Shown here piece by piece: positions 8,138-16,277 of a stretch of DNA of 52,561 bases (position 1 is its first letter; every line of letters begins with the position of its first letter). The notes beneath the pieces were generated by a model, which was not told the origin of the DNA, searched no databases, and saw nothing but the letters and a program-made list of their open reading frames with translations. The DNA comes from Pseudomonadota bacterium (lineage in GTDB: Bacteria > Pseudomonadota > Gammaproteobacteria > Burkholderiales > Rhodocyclaceae), in contig JAGTRU010000027.1 of assembly GCA_018261905.1 (NCBI GenBank), positions 1 through 52,561 of the forward strand, read 5' to 3'. The position numbers and the translations under genes are program-made.

Positions 8138-9232
8138 TCATTCAGTTTTCCGACGCCGCTTGCTTCCTGGCTTCACATCCACCTGCCCGAGCGCCTTCGT
8201 CGCTTTCACCACCCGATCAAAGTCCGATTCGATTTTCAAAGTCCGGTTGAATTCCGCATATTCCGCCAGCGCCTTCTGATCAGCCTGGGTTTTGCTGATC
8301 TTGCCTTTGTGGGTCAACACCTCGTACTCGTTGAAACTCAGGAATTTGTCCACGCTGGCTGCCATATCAGCCATGCTCATTTGGACGCGGTTTTCGATGA
8401 TGTTTTCGATGTAGTCGAAGAAACCGGAAATGGTGCGCTCCAGCCGCTTGATCTCCGGTTCGGAGAGGTAATTCTTGGCGATGGTGACATCCGAGGCCAG
8501 GATGCGGCCGTGCGGAGCATTTTTCCAGGTGAGCAAGCCGGCATGCGGCGCGTTGTGGTCGGTTTTACTGAGGATGATCTCGGCGGCGGTTTGGCCGGTG
8601 ATGGCGTAGTGGAACTTGTTCTGCACCATGGCGTAGAAAGTCTGCGTGACGTCTGAGCGGGGATCGTAGTCCACGCTGCATTCGGCGAAAATATCGGTAA
8701 TCTGCTGGTAAATTCGGCGTTCGCTGGCCCGGATGGAACGGACCCGCTCCAGCAACTCCAGGAAGTAGTCCTCGCCGAACACCTGCTTGCCTTGCTTCAG
8801 GCGTTCGTCGTCGAGCACGAAGCCCTTGCGGATATATTCCTTCAGAATCTGCGTGGCCCAGATTCGGAACTGGGTAGCGCGCTTGGAGCTGACGCGGTAG
8901 CCAACGGCGATGATGGCGTCGAGACTGTAGTGCTTGAGGGTCCGTCGGACGGCCCGCCCACCTTCTTTTTGAACTACCGAGAAATCCTCGGCAGTTGCCT
9001 TCTCCACCAATTCGCCCTCGGCGTAGATATTTTTTAGGTGCAGACCGATGTTGTCCGGAGTCGTCTGGAACAACTCAGCCATGAGGCGCTGGGGCAACCA
9101 GAGGGTTTCGGCATGGATGAGGACGCGGACATGCACTTTCTCGTCGTCGCCAGCGTAAAGCAGGAACGGGGTTTCAGTGCCTTCGGTCACCGTGATCGGC
9201 TGCCTTTCCGCCGGCGTCTCTTTCTCGGTCAT
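8138..9232 (-). CDS. RhuM-family protein (virulence protein RhuM-like)
   Basis: The protein is 364 aa. Its central part carries the RhuM-type blocks RLMAELFQTTPDNIGLHLKNIY, TLKHYSLDAIIAVGYRVSS and ATQFRIWATQILKEYIRKGF, with an additional C-terminal region including VTIAKNYLSEPEIKRLERTI. The biochemical function of this family is not established. Members are often found in accessory regions near restriction or toxin-antitoxin genes. ATG 9232 is chosen because GGGAG lies about 8 nt before it. Two small genes, including an HTH regulator, sit just upstream on the same strand, so the three may form an accessory operon. Confidence 0.85.
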   Translation of the reverse strand: MTEKETPAERQPITVTEGTETPFLLYAGDDEKVHVRVLIHAETLWLPQRLMAELFQTTPDNIGLHLKNIYAEGELVEKATAEDFSVVQKEGGRAVRRTLKHYSLDAIIAVGYRVSSKRATQFRIWATQILKEYIRKGFVLDDERLKQGKQVFGEDYFLELLERVRSIRASERRIYQQITDIFAECSVDYDPRSDVTQTFYAMVQNKFHYAITGQTAAEIILSKTDHNAPHAGLLTWKNAPHGRILASDVTIAKNYLSEPEIKRLERTISGFFDYIENIIENRVQMSMADMAASVDKFLSFNEYEVLTHKGKISKTQADQKALAEYAEFNRTLKIESDFDRVVKATKALGQVDVKPGSKRRRKTE

Positions 9233-9269
9233 GTGCCAAGCTCCCTGAAGTATGTTCGCTGAATGGTGG

Positions 9270-9398
9270 TCATGACACCAAGCCCAACTCACTGTGCCAA
9301 GCCGCAAGACGTTCGGGTTCTAGCATCGCTGTGCACAGCATCCGATGGACCTCGTGATGGGGTTCGCCGGGCAATAGATCGTCTTGCCATTGCTGCAC
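9270..9398 (-). CDS. possible small protein or gene remnant, 42 aa
   Basis: A GTG at 9398 is preceded by GGAGG at 5 nt spacing and opens a 42-residue frame reading QQWQDDLLPGEPHHEVHRML, ending LAAWHSELGLVS. It lies between the HTH regulator gene, whose stop is at 9412, and the RhuM-type gene. The composition looks protein-like. It could be a genuine small partner or the tail of a decayed gene. I do not recognise it. Confidence 0.35.
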   Translation of the reverse strand: MQQWQDDLLPGEPHHEVHRMLCTAMLEPERLAAWHSELGLVS

Positions 9399-9411
9399 AT
9401 ATCCCTCCACG

Positions 9412-9762
9412 TCAGTCGAGCACGACGAGAAACTCCGTCGCCAGCGTAATCGGTTCGATTTCGCGCACATTACGTTTGAGTTTCACCAGCCCATAGCCCG
9501 CCATCATTCGCAGAGTGCGCGACAGGTTTGGCACCTGCCGCCCGGACAACGCAGCCAGTTCGGTCAGCGTCTTGGGCTTGGCGTCACGGATGATGCGCAA
9601 CAGCGCCCGATTGTCTTCCGACAAAACGGCTGCCATCGTGGCCATCGACGGAAACCAGACGGTGGGAACATCCCTGCCCTTGGCGGCAACTTCCAATTCA
9701 CCGGGGCGGCGGATACCGACAATGCAGCGTTTCATTTCAATGTCACCGATTCCGTCTGGCAT
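9412..9762 (-). CDS. HTH transcriptional regulator (MarR-like, antitoxin-type)
   Basis: A winged helix-turn-helix is visible from VWFPSMATMAAVLSEDNRALL through LTELAALSGRQVPNLSRTLR to GYGLVKLKRNVREIEP. This matches small regulators often paired with toxin genes (TumA-like HTH antitoxins). It is 116 aa from ATG 9762; ATG 9735 (MKRCIVG) is an alternative start. Neither has a clear ribosome-binding site. The recognition helix would be GRQVPNLSRTLRMM. It heads the minus-strand unit that includes the small frame and the RhuM-type gene, so it may regulate them. No TumE-like toxin is seen next to it. Confidence 0.7.
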   Translation of the reverse strand: MPDGIGDIEMKRCIVGIRRPGELEVAAKGRDVPTVWFPSMATMAAVLSEDNRALLRIIRDAKPKTLTELAALSGRQVPNLSRTLRMMAGYGLVKLKRNVREIEPITLATEFLVVLD

Positions 9763-9916
9763 GATTTTGATTGTATCAAGGTGGCACAACTACAGCCAAA
9801 TTTCTGGACCGGAGTATTGATCTCTCAAAGAAATGCAGTCACCCATTGAAGCGGCGAATGCTCCGCGACTCTATTTGATGCTCAGGAATGGGGATTCGCG
9901 TAGCGCGGAGGTGGCC

Positions 9917-9932
9917 TGTCGGATTCCTGACA
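9917..9932 (+). promoter_or_regulatory. NifA upstream activator site for nifB
   Basis: The sequence TGTCGGATTCCTGACA matches the NifA site consensus TGT-N10-ACA exactly. It lies 64 bp upstream of the -24/-12 promoter of nifB, somewhat closer than usual. Confidence 0.75.
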
Positions 9933-9995
9933 AGGCGCCCGACAGGGGCGCCCGACAAAAACCACAAGCCATTGATTAATTGAATAAATCAAATC

Positions 9996-10011
9996 TGGCA
10001 CAGCGATTGCT
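9996..10011 (+). promoter_or_regulatory. sigma-54 promoter of the nifB operon
   Basis: TGGCACAGCGATTGCT matches the sigma-54 consensus TGGCAC-N5-TTGCW perfectly, with GG and GC spaced by 10. It lies 36 bp before the nifB start codon. Expression is expected to need NifA and RpoN. Confidence 0.92.
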
Positions 10012-10047
10012 GAATAGGCTGCGAACCGATTTCGAGGAGCCTTCATC

Positions 10048-11553
10048 GTGGAACTTCCAGTTATCAGCAATACCCAACCAGCCGCAGAAGGCGGTGGCTG
10101 TTCTTCCAGTGGCTGCGGCACGGCGCCTGATGCGCTCGGCCACCTGCCCGATCATATCCGCGCCAAGGTCCAGGATCACCCCTGTTATTCCGAAGAAGCG
10201 CACCATTACTTTGCCCGCATGCACGTTGCCGTGGCCCCGGCCTGCAACATCCAGTGCAATTACTGCAATCGCAAGTACGACTGTTCCAACGAATCCCGTC
10301 CGGGCGTCGTTTCCGAAGTATTGACGCCGAAACAGGCGATCAACAAGGTGCTCGCCGTGGCGGCCGAAATCCCGCAGATGACCGTGCTCGGCATCGCCGG
10401 CCCCGGCGACCCCCTGGCCAACCCGGGCCGCACCTTCGAGACCTTCGAGCAGCTCTCCGAGCGCGCCCCGGACATCAAGCTCTGCGTGTCGACCAATGGC
10501 CTGAACCTGCCGATGTATGTGGACCGCATCGCCCAGCACAACATCGACCACGTGACGATCACCATCAACTGTGTCGATCCCGAAGTCGGCGCCAAGATCT
10601 ACCCGTGGATTTTCTGGGAGAACAAGCGCATTTTCGGCGTCGAAGGCGCGCGCATCCTGATCGAGCAGCAGCAGAAGGGTCTGCAGATGCTGACCGACCG
10701 CGGCATCCTGGTGAAGGTCAACTCGGTGCTGATCCCCGGCGTCAATGACGAGCATCTCAAGGAAGTCTCGAAGATCGTCAAGGCCAAGGGCGCCTTCCTG
10801 CACAATGTCATGCCGCTGATCGCCGAGCCGGAACACGGCACCTACTACGGCATCATGGAACAGCCGGAACCGACCCCCGAGCAACTGCAGGAACTGCAGG
10901 ACGCCTGTGCCGGCGACATGGCGATGATGCGCCATTGCCGCCAGTGCCGCGCCGATGCGGTCGGCCTGCTGGGCGAGGATCGCGGCGACGAGTTCACCAT
11001 GGACAAGATCGACGTCATGGAAGTCGATTACGAAGCCGCCATGGTCCGCCGCAAGGAAGTGCACGACAACATCATCGAACAGCTCGAAGCCAAGCGCGGC
11101 AACGTCAAGCCGAAGGCCGAAGAACTCGGCATTCCAGCCGATGCCCGCCCGGTGCTGATGGCGGTGGCCGGCAAGAACGGCGTTGTCGCCGAACACTTCG
11201 GTCATGCCAAGGAATTCCTGATCTACGAAGCCTCGCCGGCTGGCGTGCGCTTCATGAGCCACCGCAAGACCGAGCTTTACTGCGGCGGCATGGATGCCTG
11301 TGGTGACGGCGACCTGGCCGAAGCCGGCACGGAATCGCTGCTCGATCGCAATATCCGGATTCTCGCCGGCTGCGAAGTCGTGCTCTGCTCCAAAGTCGGC
11401 TACGAACCCTGGGCCAAGCTGGAAGCCGCCGGCATCGCGCCGAACGGCGAACATGCGATGGAACCGATCGAAGAGGCCGTGATGGCGGTGTACAAGGAAA
11501 TCGCGGCGACCGGCAAGTTGAGCCCGTCGGCTGAAGACAGAAAGGTGGCCTGA
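10048..11553 (+). CDS. nifB: nitrogenase cofactor biosynthesis protein NifB (radical SAM)
   Basis: NifB makes NifB-co, the 8Fe-9S-C core of the FeMo cofactor, from two 4Fe-4S clusters using S-adenosylmethionine. The radical SAM motif CNIQCNYC lies near residues 66-73, followed by GIAGPGDPLANP and further cluster Cys (MRHCRQCRADAVG). The N terminus has the extra Cys motif GGGCSSSGCG. A C-terminal NifX/NafY-like domain starts near residue 365 (ARPVLMAVAGKNGVVAEHFG). The start codon is GTG with GAGGAG upstream. At 501 aa it is the normal two-domain form. It is the first gene of the sigma-54 operon, and fdxN follows after 2 bp. Confidence 0.98.
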   Translation: MELPVISNTQPAAEGGGCSSSGCGTAPDALGHLPDHIRAKVQDHPCYSEEAHHYFARMHVAVAPACNIQCNYCNRKYDCSNESRPGVVSEVLTPKQAINKVLAVAAEIPQMTVLGIAGPGDPLANPGRTFETFEQLSERAPDIKLCVSTNGLNLPMYVDRIAQHNIDHVTITINCVDPEVGAKIYPWIFWENKRIFGVEGARILIEQQQKGLQMLTDRGILVKVNSVLIPGVNDEHLKEVSKIVKAKGAFLHNVMPLIAEPEHGTYYGIMEQPEPTPEQLQELQDACAGDMAMMRHCRQCRADAVGLLGEDRGDEFTMDKIDVMEVDYEAAMVRRKEVHDNIIEQLEAKRGNVKPKAEELGIPADARPVLMAVAGKNGVVAEHFGHAKEFLIYEASPAGVRFMSHRKTELYCGGMDACGDGDLAEAGTESLLDRNIRILAGCEVVLCSKVGYEPWAKLEAAGIAPNGEHAMEPIEEAVMAVYKEIAATGKLSPSAEDRKVA

Positions 11554-11555
11554 TC

Positions 11556-11834
11556 ATGGCACTGCAAATCACCGAATCCTGCGTCAATTGCTGGGCTTGC
11601 GTCGATGTCTGCCCGAACGAGGCGATCTACCAGGACACGCCGCACTTCCTGGTCGACGACAGCAAATGTACCGAGTGTCTGGGCGATCACAGCGTGCCGC
11701 AATGCGCTGCGATCTGCCCGATTGAAATGGCCATCGTCGATGAACTGGGCGCTTTCCTGAATCCGCCCGGTTCGCTGACCGGCATCCCCATCGAGAAGCT
11801 GAAGCAATTCGGCCTATGGAAAGAAGCGGCATAA
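11556..11834 (+). CDS. fdxN: 2[4Fe-4S] ferredoxin, FdxN type
   Basis: This is a 92-aa bacterial ferredoxin with cluster motifs CVNCWACVDVCP (residues 9-20) and CTECLGDHSVPQCAAICP. The enlarged spacing in the second motif is typical of nif-linked ferredoxins. FdxN donates electrons for NifB-co synthesis or nitrogenase. It sits directly behind nifB in the order nifB-fdxN-nifO known from Azotobacter. Confidence 0.95.
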   Translation: MALQITESCVNCWACVDVCPNEAIYQDTPHFLVDDSKCTECLGDHSVPQCAAICPIEMAIVDELGAFLNPPGSLTGIPIEKLKQFGLWKEAA

Positions 11835-11838
11835 ATTT

Positions 11839-12309
11839 ATGGCAGTAGTCACGTTTTACGAAAAACCCGGCTGCAAGGGCAATCTTCGCCAGAAGACTTT
11901 GCTCGCTGCGGCCGGCCACACTGTGCAGGCAAAAAGCCTGAAAAGCGAGCCGTGGACCGCCGAACGCCTGCTCGCCTTCCTCGGCAAGCTGCCGATCAGC
12001 GCCTGGTTCAACCCGGCCGCCCCAGCCATCAAGGCTGGCGAAATCGTGCCGGAAAACATCAGTTTCGAGCACGCCTTGCGCCTGTTGCTGGAAAACCCGC
12101 TGCTCATCCGCCGCCCGCTGATGGAAGTCGGCGAAGAGCGCCTGGTCGGCTTCGATGTGTCGGCCGTTGACGCCTGGATCGGCCTCAACAATGTCGAACT
12201 GCCGGAAGGCAACATCGAAGCCTGCGTGCATGGCCCGGAAGGTCACGGCAGTTGCGGCAGCCACGAGCACGAGGCAGGGGAAGACCATGACGGTTGCGGC
12301 GGTCACTGA
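11839..12309 (+). CDS. nifO: nitrogenase-associated ArsC/Spx-fold protein, NifO-like
   Basis: The thioredoxin-like fold of the ArsC/Spx group is seen from VVTFYEKPGCKGNLRQKTLL, and the family match is the nif-associated protein known as NifO in Azotobacter, where it follows fdxN. NifO is linked there to molybdenum and nitrate effects on nitrogenase, but its reaction is unclear. A single Cys replaces the usual redox pair. The last 28 or so residues form a striking His/Cys/Gly tail (CVHGPEGHGSCGSHEHEAG, ending CGGH) that looks metal-binding. It starts 4 bp after fdxN and its 3' end overlaps the fprA start by 23 bp. Confidence 0.88.
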   Translation: MAVVTFYEKPGCKGNLRQKTLLAAAGHTVQAKSLKSEPWTAERLLAFLGKLPISAWFNPAAPAIKAGEIVPENISFEHALRLLLENPLLIRRPLMEVGEERLVGFDVSAVDAWIGLNNVELPEGNIEACVHGPEGHGSCGSHEHEAGEDHDGCGGH

Positions 12310-13558
12310 GAACGCCATCGAGATTGCCCCGGGCGTCCACTGGGTGGGCGCCCTCGATCCGCATCTGCGGACTTTCGACATCATCCTGAAAACCGCCAAC
12401 GGCACCAGCTACAACGCCTATGTCGTGCGCGGCGAAACGGGTGTCGCGGTGATCGACACGGTGAAGGAAAACTTTGCCGACGATTTCTTCCGCCGCCTTG
12501 AATCGGTGGCCCGTTACGAAGAAATCACCACCATCGTCTTGAACCACCTCGAACCGGACCACAGCGGCGCCCTGCCCGAGTTGCTGAAGCGCGCCCCACA
12601 GGCCCGTGTTTACCTGTCGAGCCGCGCCCAGATGATGTTGAAGGCGCTGTTGAAGCCTTCCGGTGAGAAGCCGCCCGAATACATCCCGGTGACTACCGAC
12701 GATTGTGTCGACCTCGGCGGCCGCACCCTGCGTTTCCTGCACACGCCCTACCTGCACTGGCCCGACACCCAGTGCACCTACCTCGTTGAAGACGGGCTGC
12801 TGTTTACCGGCGACGTCTTCGGCTGCCATTTCTGCGACAGCCGGCTGTTCAACGACCGGGTCGGCGATTTCCGCTTTTCCTTCGAGTACTACTACGCCCA
12901 CATCATGCGGCCCTTCCGCGAGAACGTACTCGACGCGATGGCGCTGATCGAGCCGCTCGAGCTGAACATGATCGCCCCGGCCCACGGTCCGATCCTGCGC
13001 CACCAGCCGCGCGACTACGTGCTGCGCTACCGCGAACTGGCCTCGCCGCGCCTGTTCAACGAGGCGCGCAGCGAAAAGACCCTGGTCGTCTTCTACATCT
13101 CGGCCTACGGCAATACCCGGCGCATGGCCGAGGCGCTGGCCGCCGGTGCCGAGCGCATCAGCGGCGTGCGCGTCTCGCTGTACGACCTGGAGGGCGGCGA
13201 ATCGGGCATCTTCACCGACCTCATCGAGGAAGCCGACGGCATCGCCATCGGCAGCCCGACCATCAACGGCGACGCCGTGCGCCCGATCTGGGACCTGCTC
13301 TCCTCGCTGACCACCGTGAACATCAAGGGCAAGCTCGGCGCCGCCTTCGGTTCCTACGGCTGGAGCGGCGAAGCCGTGCGCCTGATCGAGGACCGCCTGC
13401 GCGGCCTGAAACTACGCCTGCCAGTCGACGGCCTGCGCATCAAGCTGGTGCCGGCCGCCGAGGAACTCGAACACTGCCGCAATCTGGGCGAAAGCCTGGC
13501 CCGTCACCTGACCGGCCAGGTCGAACACCGCGAAATCGACATGGCGTCGCTCGCGTAA
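12287..13558 (+). CDS. A-type flavodiiron protein (FprA family)
   Basis: Flavodiiron proteins reduce O2 to water or NO to N2O. The N-terminal beta-lactamase-like domain shows diiron ligands in HLEPDHSGAL (about residues 86-95), LHTPYLHWPDTQ, TGDVFGCHFCD and APAHGPILR. The C-terminal flavodoxin domain shows the FMN-binding stretch FYISAYGNTRRMAEALAAG and later GSYGWSGEA. At 423 aa it is the basic two-domain form without rubredoxin. ATG 12287 is preceded by GGGGAA and overlaps the NifO-like gene. In a nif operon it most likely scavenges oxygen to protect nitrogenase, which is inference; the ferredoxin genes downstream may supply electrons. Confidence 0.93.
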   Translation: MTVAAVTENAIEIAPGVHWVGALDPHLRTFDIILKTANGTSYNAYVVRGETGVAVIDTVKENFADDFFRRLESVARYEEITTIVLNHLEPDHSGALPELLKRAPQARVYLSSRAQMMLKALLKPSGEKPPEYIPVTTDDCVDLGGRTLRFLHTPYLHWPDTQCTYLVEDGLLFTGDVFGCHFCDSRLFNDRVGDFRFSFEYYYAHIMRPFRENVLDAMALIEPLELNMIAPAHGPILRHQPRDYVLRYRELASPRLFNEARSEKTLVVFYISAYGNTRRMAEALAAGAERISGVRVSLYDLEGGESGIFTDLIEEADGIAIGSPTINGDAVRPIWDLLSSLTTVNIKGKLGAAFGSYGWSGEAVRLIEDRLRGLKLRLPVDGLRIKLVPAAEELEHCRNLGESLARHLTGQVEHREIDMASLA

Positions 13559-13573
13559 ATCAGGGAGAAAACC

Positions 13574-13861
13574 ATGGCAAAAGCAAAAGTCACCTTCGAA
13601 GACATCGGCGTCTCGGTCACCGTGCCGGCCGGCACCCGTCTCATTGAAGTCTCGGAAAAGGTCGGCGCCGGCATCGTCTACGGTTGCCGCGAAGGCGAAT
13701 GCTGCACCTGCCTGACCAAGGTCATTTCCGGCGGCGAAAACCTCGCCCCGCCGAGCATTCTGGAAGACCAGGTACTGAAGGACAACCTCGCCCCGCGCGG
13801 TCAGCGCCTGGCCTGCCAGGCCCAGATCATTGGCGGCGAAATCGTCGTCAAACCGGCCTGA
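13574..13861 (+). CDS. plant-type 2Fe-2S ferredoxin
   Basis: The cluster motif CREGECCTCLTK (C-x4-C-x2-C, with an extra Cys) is followed by the fourth ligand in RLACQAQIIGG. The protein is 95 aa with a beta-grasp ferredoxin fold. It lies between the flavodiiron gene and the FeSII-like gene, so it may feed electrons to either system or to nitrogenase. A good ribosome-binding site (AGGGAG) precedes the ATG. Confidence 0.92.
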   Translation: MAKAKVTFEDIGVSVTVPAGTRLIEVSEKVGAGIVYGCREGECCTCLTKVISGGENLAPPSILEDQVLKDNLAPRGQRLACQAQIIGGEIVVKPA

Positions 13862-13929
13862 AGGCCGGACACAAATAATAAAACCCAACCACAACAGAGA
13901 AACCCCTATAACCGCTCAGGAGAAATACG

Positions 13930-14292
13930 ATGGCCCTCATTACTTTCAGTAGTCGCCTGCACAAGGACAAAACGGTCTACGCCGTCGCCGGCAGCCACCG
14001 CCAAACCGTGCTCGAACTGGCCAAGGAACACCATATCCCGATCGACTTCGGTTGCGGCGATGGCGAATGCGGCACCTGCCTGGTCAAGGTTTCCTCGGTC
14101 GACGCCAAGCGCTCGCCGATGGGCGCCCCACTGACCGATCGCGAAGTCAATGTGCTCAAGGAAATGGACCGCATCACCCCGGAGCAGATTGACCAAATGC
14201 GCGTTGACGACATCTGCCCGACCCAGTGGCGCCTGGCCTGTCAGGTCGTGCTGCGCGACGAGGATGTGTTGATCGAATACCCGAGCAAATGA
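13930..14292 (+). CDS. Shethna protein II (FeSII)-like 2Fe-2S ferredoxin
   Basis: FeSII of Azotobacter vinelandii binds oxidised nitrogenase in a ternary complex and shields it from oxygen. This 120-aa protein has the FeSII length and layout: VYAVAGSHRQTVLELAKEH, the cluster motif CGDGECGTCLVKV, then the insert PLTDREVNVLKEMDRITPE that sets FeSII apart from ordinary ferredoxins, then WRLACQVVLRDEDVLIEY. It is the sixth gene of the nifB operon and has an AGGAG site. The family call is by memory of the Azotobacter sequence and would benefit from a profile search. Confidence 0.85.
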   Translation: MALITFSSRLHKDKTVYAVAGSHRQTVLELAKEHHIPIDFGCGDGECGTCLVKVSSVDAKRSPMGAPLTDREVNVLKEMDRITPEQIDQMRVDDICPTQWRLACQVVLRDEDVLIEYPSK

Positions 14293-14302
14293 GGGATTAA
14301 CC

Positions 14303-14875
14303 ATGAACGGCCCGGACCGCCCTTTCCGCCGCACAGTCATTTTCGCGGAACTGCTGCTGGTGCCCTGCGGCGCCAGGGCCGCCGGCGATCCGAACCGTTC
14401 CCTGCTGGCCAGCCTGCTGGCCGGGCAAATCATGGGCAATGGCTGCCTGCCGCCCGACCTCGGCCTGGGGGAAGAGGTCTTTCGTCATCTGCTCGACGAA
14501 TACTTCCCCGGCTACCCGCTCGTCAGCACGCAGCGCCCGGGGGAAGATATCCCGGAATGGAGCGACCTGCAGAAACTGCTGCTTGACCACCGCGCCCGCC
14601 AATCCCCCTCCGAACTGCTGCTCGCCAATATCGTCGCCACCGCCTGTGGCGGGCGCGACCACCTGTGGCAGGATCTCGGCCTGCTCAACCGGGACGAGCT
14701 GAGCCGACTGATGTGGGCGAATTTTCCCGCCCTGGCCAGTGCCAACAGCGGCGACATGAAATGGAAGAAATTCCTCTATCGACAGTTTTGCTCGCGGGAA
14801 GGCATCTATGTCTGCCCCGCCCCTTCCTGCGGTGAATGCAAGGAATACGCGAAATGTTTTGGACCGGAGAACTAA
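14303..14875 (+). CDS. nifQ: NifQ, molybdenum-delivery protein for FeMo cofactor
   Basis: NifQ carries a Mo-Fe-S cluster and provides molybdenum for cofactor synthesis on NifEN. The hallmark Cys motif C-x4-C-x2-C-x5-C is present at the C terminus as CPAPSCGECKEYAKCF. Upstream blocks such as LLLANIVATACGGRDHLWQDLGL and MKWKKFLYRQFC fit the family. The 190-aa length is normal. It starts 10 bp after the FeSII-like gene and overlaps draG by 22 bp. Confidence 0.95.
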   Translation: MNGPDRPFRRTVIFAELLLVPCGARAAGDPNRSLLASLLAGQIMGNGCLPPDLGLGEEVFRHLLDEYFPGYPLVSTQRPGEDIPEWSDLQKLLLDHRARQSPSELLLANIVATACGGRDHLWQDLGLLNRDELSRLMWANFPALASANSGDMKWKKFLYRQFCSREGIYVCPAPSCGECKEYAKCFGPEN

Positions 14876-15837
14876 TCGCCCGCACCGCCCCGGTGCGACG
14901 TCGCGTCGCCCCCCCGCCCTGGGCCTCACCACTGGCTGGAAAAGCGCGCGCCGCCTATCTCGGCATGGCCATCGGCGATGCCCTCGGGGCCAGCGTCGAG
15001 TTCATGACGCCGAAAGAAATCCAGCATCAATACGGCGCCCACTGCGAGATTACCGGCGGCGGCTGGCTGCGTCTGAAAGCCGGTCAGGTCACCGACGACA
15101 CGACGATGGCCCTCGCCCTCGGCAAAGCCATCCTCAGCGCCGGCCATGTCGACGCCCTGGCCGCCGCCACCGCCTTCGACAACTGGATGCGCGGCAAGCC
15201 AGTCGACATCGGCAACACCGTACGCCGCAACCTGATCCAGTTCCGCAAAACCGGCCATCCCGAAGCCCAGCCTTCCGAACACGACGCCGGCAACGGCGCC
15301 GCCATGCGCGTCCTGCCGGTGGCGCTGGCCACCTACGGCCAGCCGGCGGAACAGGTGATCGCCGCCAGTCGGGCCCAGGCCCACGTCACGCATCACAACG
15401 CACTGTCCGACGCCTGCTGCGAAACGCTGATTTTCATGGTGCAGGACTTTCTCGCCGGGCAGACGGCCGACCAAGTCCGCAGTCAACGCGTCGTCCCGCT
15501 CATCGAGCAGTTCCCGATTTACGCCTACGACCGGAAGCGCAGCGAAAACCCCAGCGGCTATGTGGTAGACACCCTGCACGCCGTGCTGCAGGGCTTTTTC
15601 GCCACCGACAATTTTGAAGACTGCCTGGTCGACGTCGTCAATCGCGGCGGCGACGCCGACACCACCGGCGCCATCGTCGGCCTGCTGGCCGGCGCCTACT
15701 ACGGCTATGACGCCATCCCCAAGCGCTGGCTGCGCGCCCTCGACGAAATCACCCGGCTGCAGTGTGAAAAGCAGGCGGAAGCACTGATCGAACTGAGCCG
15801 GGGAAAACCGGCCCAGCCCGCCGACCAAACGCCCTGA
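14854..15837 (+). CDS. draG: ADP-ribosyl-[dinitrogen reductase] hydrolase DraG
   Basis: DraG removes ADP-ribose from NifH and so reactivates nitrogenase after energy or ammonium stress. The dimanganese-binding motifs are visible: TDDTTMALALG, SEHDAGNGAAMRVLP and NRGGDADTTGAIVG. The block GDALGASVEFMTPKEIQ is typical. The start at ATG 14854 (MFWTGEL) lies inside the nifQ end, with AAGGA upstream. The protein is 327 aa, with a longer N terminus than Rhodospirillum DraG. draT lies far away at 50 kb rather than next to draG. It is the last gene of the nifB operon. Confidence 0.95.
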   Translation: MFWTGELIARTAPVRRRVAPPPWASPLAGKARAAYLGMAIGDALGASVEFMTPKEIQHQYGAHCEITGGGWLRLKAGQVTDDTTMALALGKAILSAGHVDALAAATAFDNWMRGKPVDIGNTVRRNLIQFRKTGHPEAQPSEHDAGNGAAMRVLPVALATYGQPAEQVIAASRAQAHVTHHNALSDACCETLIFMVQDFLAGQTADQVRSQRVVPLIEQFPIYAYDRKRSENPSGYVVDTLHAVLQGFFATDNFEDCLVDVVNRGGDADTTGAIVGLLAGAYYGYDAIPKRWLRALDEITRLQCEKQAEALIELSRGKPAQPADQTP

Positions 15838-15858
15838 CCCGGCTTTCCCCGAGCGCCG

Positions 15859-16206
15859 TTACATGGCCCGACCGTCGAAGTGGCTGACCGGAATGGCTTC
15901 CAGATCGAGATCCTCCAGACAGCGGATATTGATTGCCGCCATCCGCTGGCCCTTGGCATCGACGCCTTCGCCATAGGGATGGATGCCACATGTCGGGCAA
16001 AAGCGGTGCTTGATCACATGTTTGTTGAAGGTGTAGGTGGCGGCTGCCTCTTCCGGCGTCAGCAAGGTCAGCTTCTGGCGTGGAACAAACCACATCAATG
16101 CCCCCTTGCGTGCGCAGATCGAACAATTGCAGGCCACCGCGCCACTGATTTCGCCTTCGACCTCGAACGCCACCCGGCCGCAGTGACAACTTCCTTGGTA
16201 GATCAT
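15859..16206 (-). CDS. GFA (CENP-V/glutathione-dependent formaldehyde-activating) domain protein
   Basis: A zinc-binding protein of 115 aa with three Cys motifs: GSCHCGRVAFEVEG, ACNCSICARKG and CPTCGIHPYGEG. These are the family's Zn ligands. Members are annotated as formaldehyde-glutathione adduct-forming enzymes, but most have unproven activity. ATG 16206 is backed by GAGGAGG 8 nt upstream. It converges with draG and seems to stand alone. Confidence 0.88.
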   Translation of the reverse strand: MIYQGSCHCGRVAFEVEGEISGAVACNCSICARKGALMWFVPRQKLTLLTPEEAAATYTFNKHVIKHRFCPTCGIHPYGEGVDAKGQRMAAINIRCLEDLDLEAIPVSHFDGRAM

Positions 16207-16277
16207 TGGTGATACCTCCTCGCTGTTGAGATTAACCAAATACCCGCGCCGCCCGCCGCCGGCAACGGCCGACGGAT

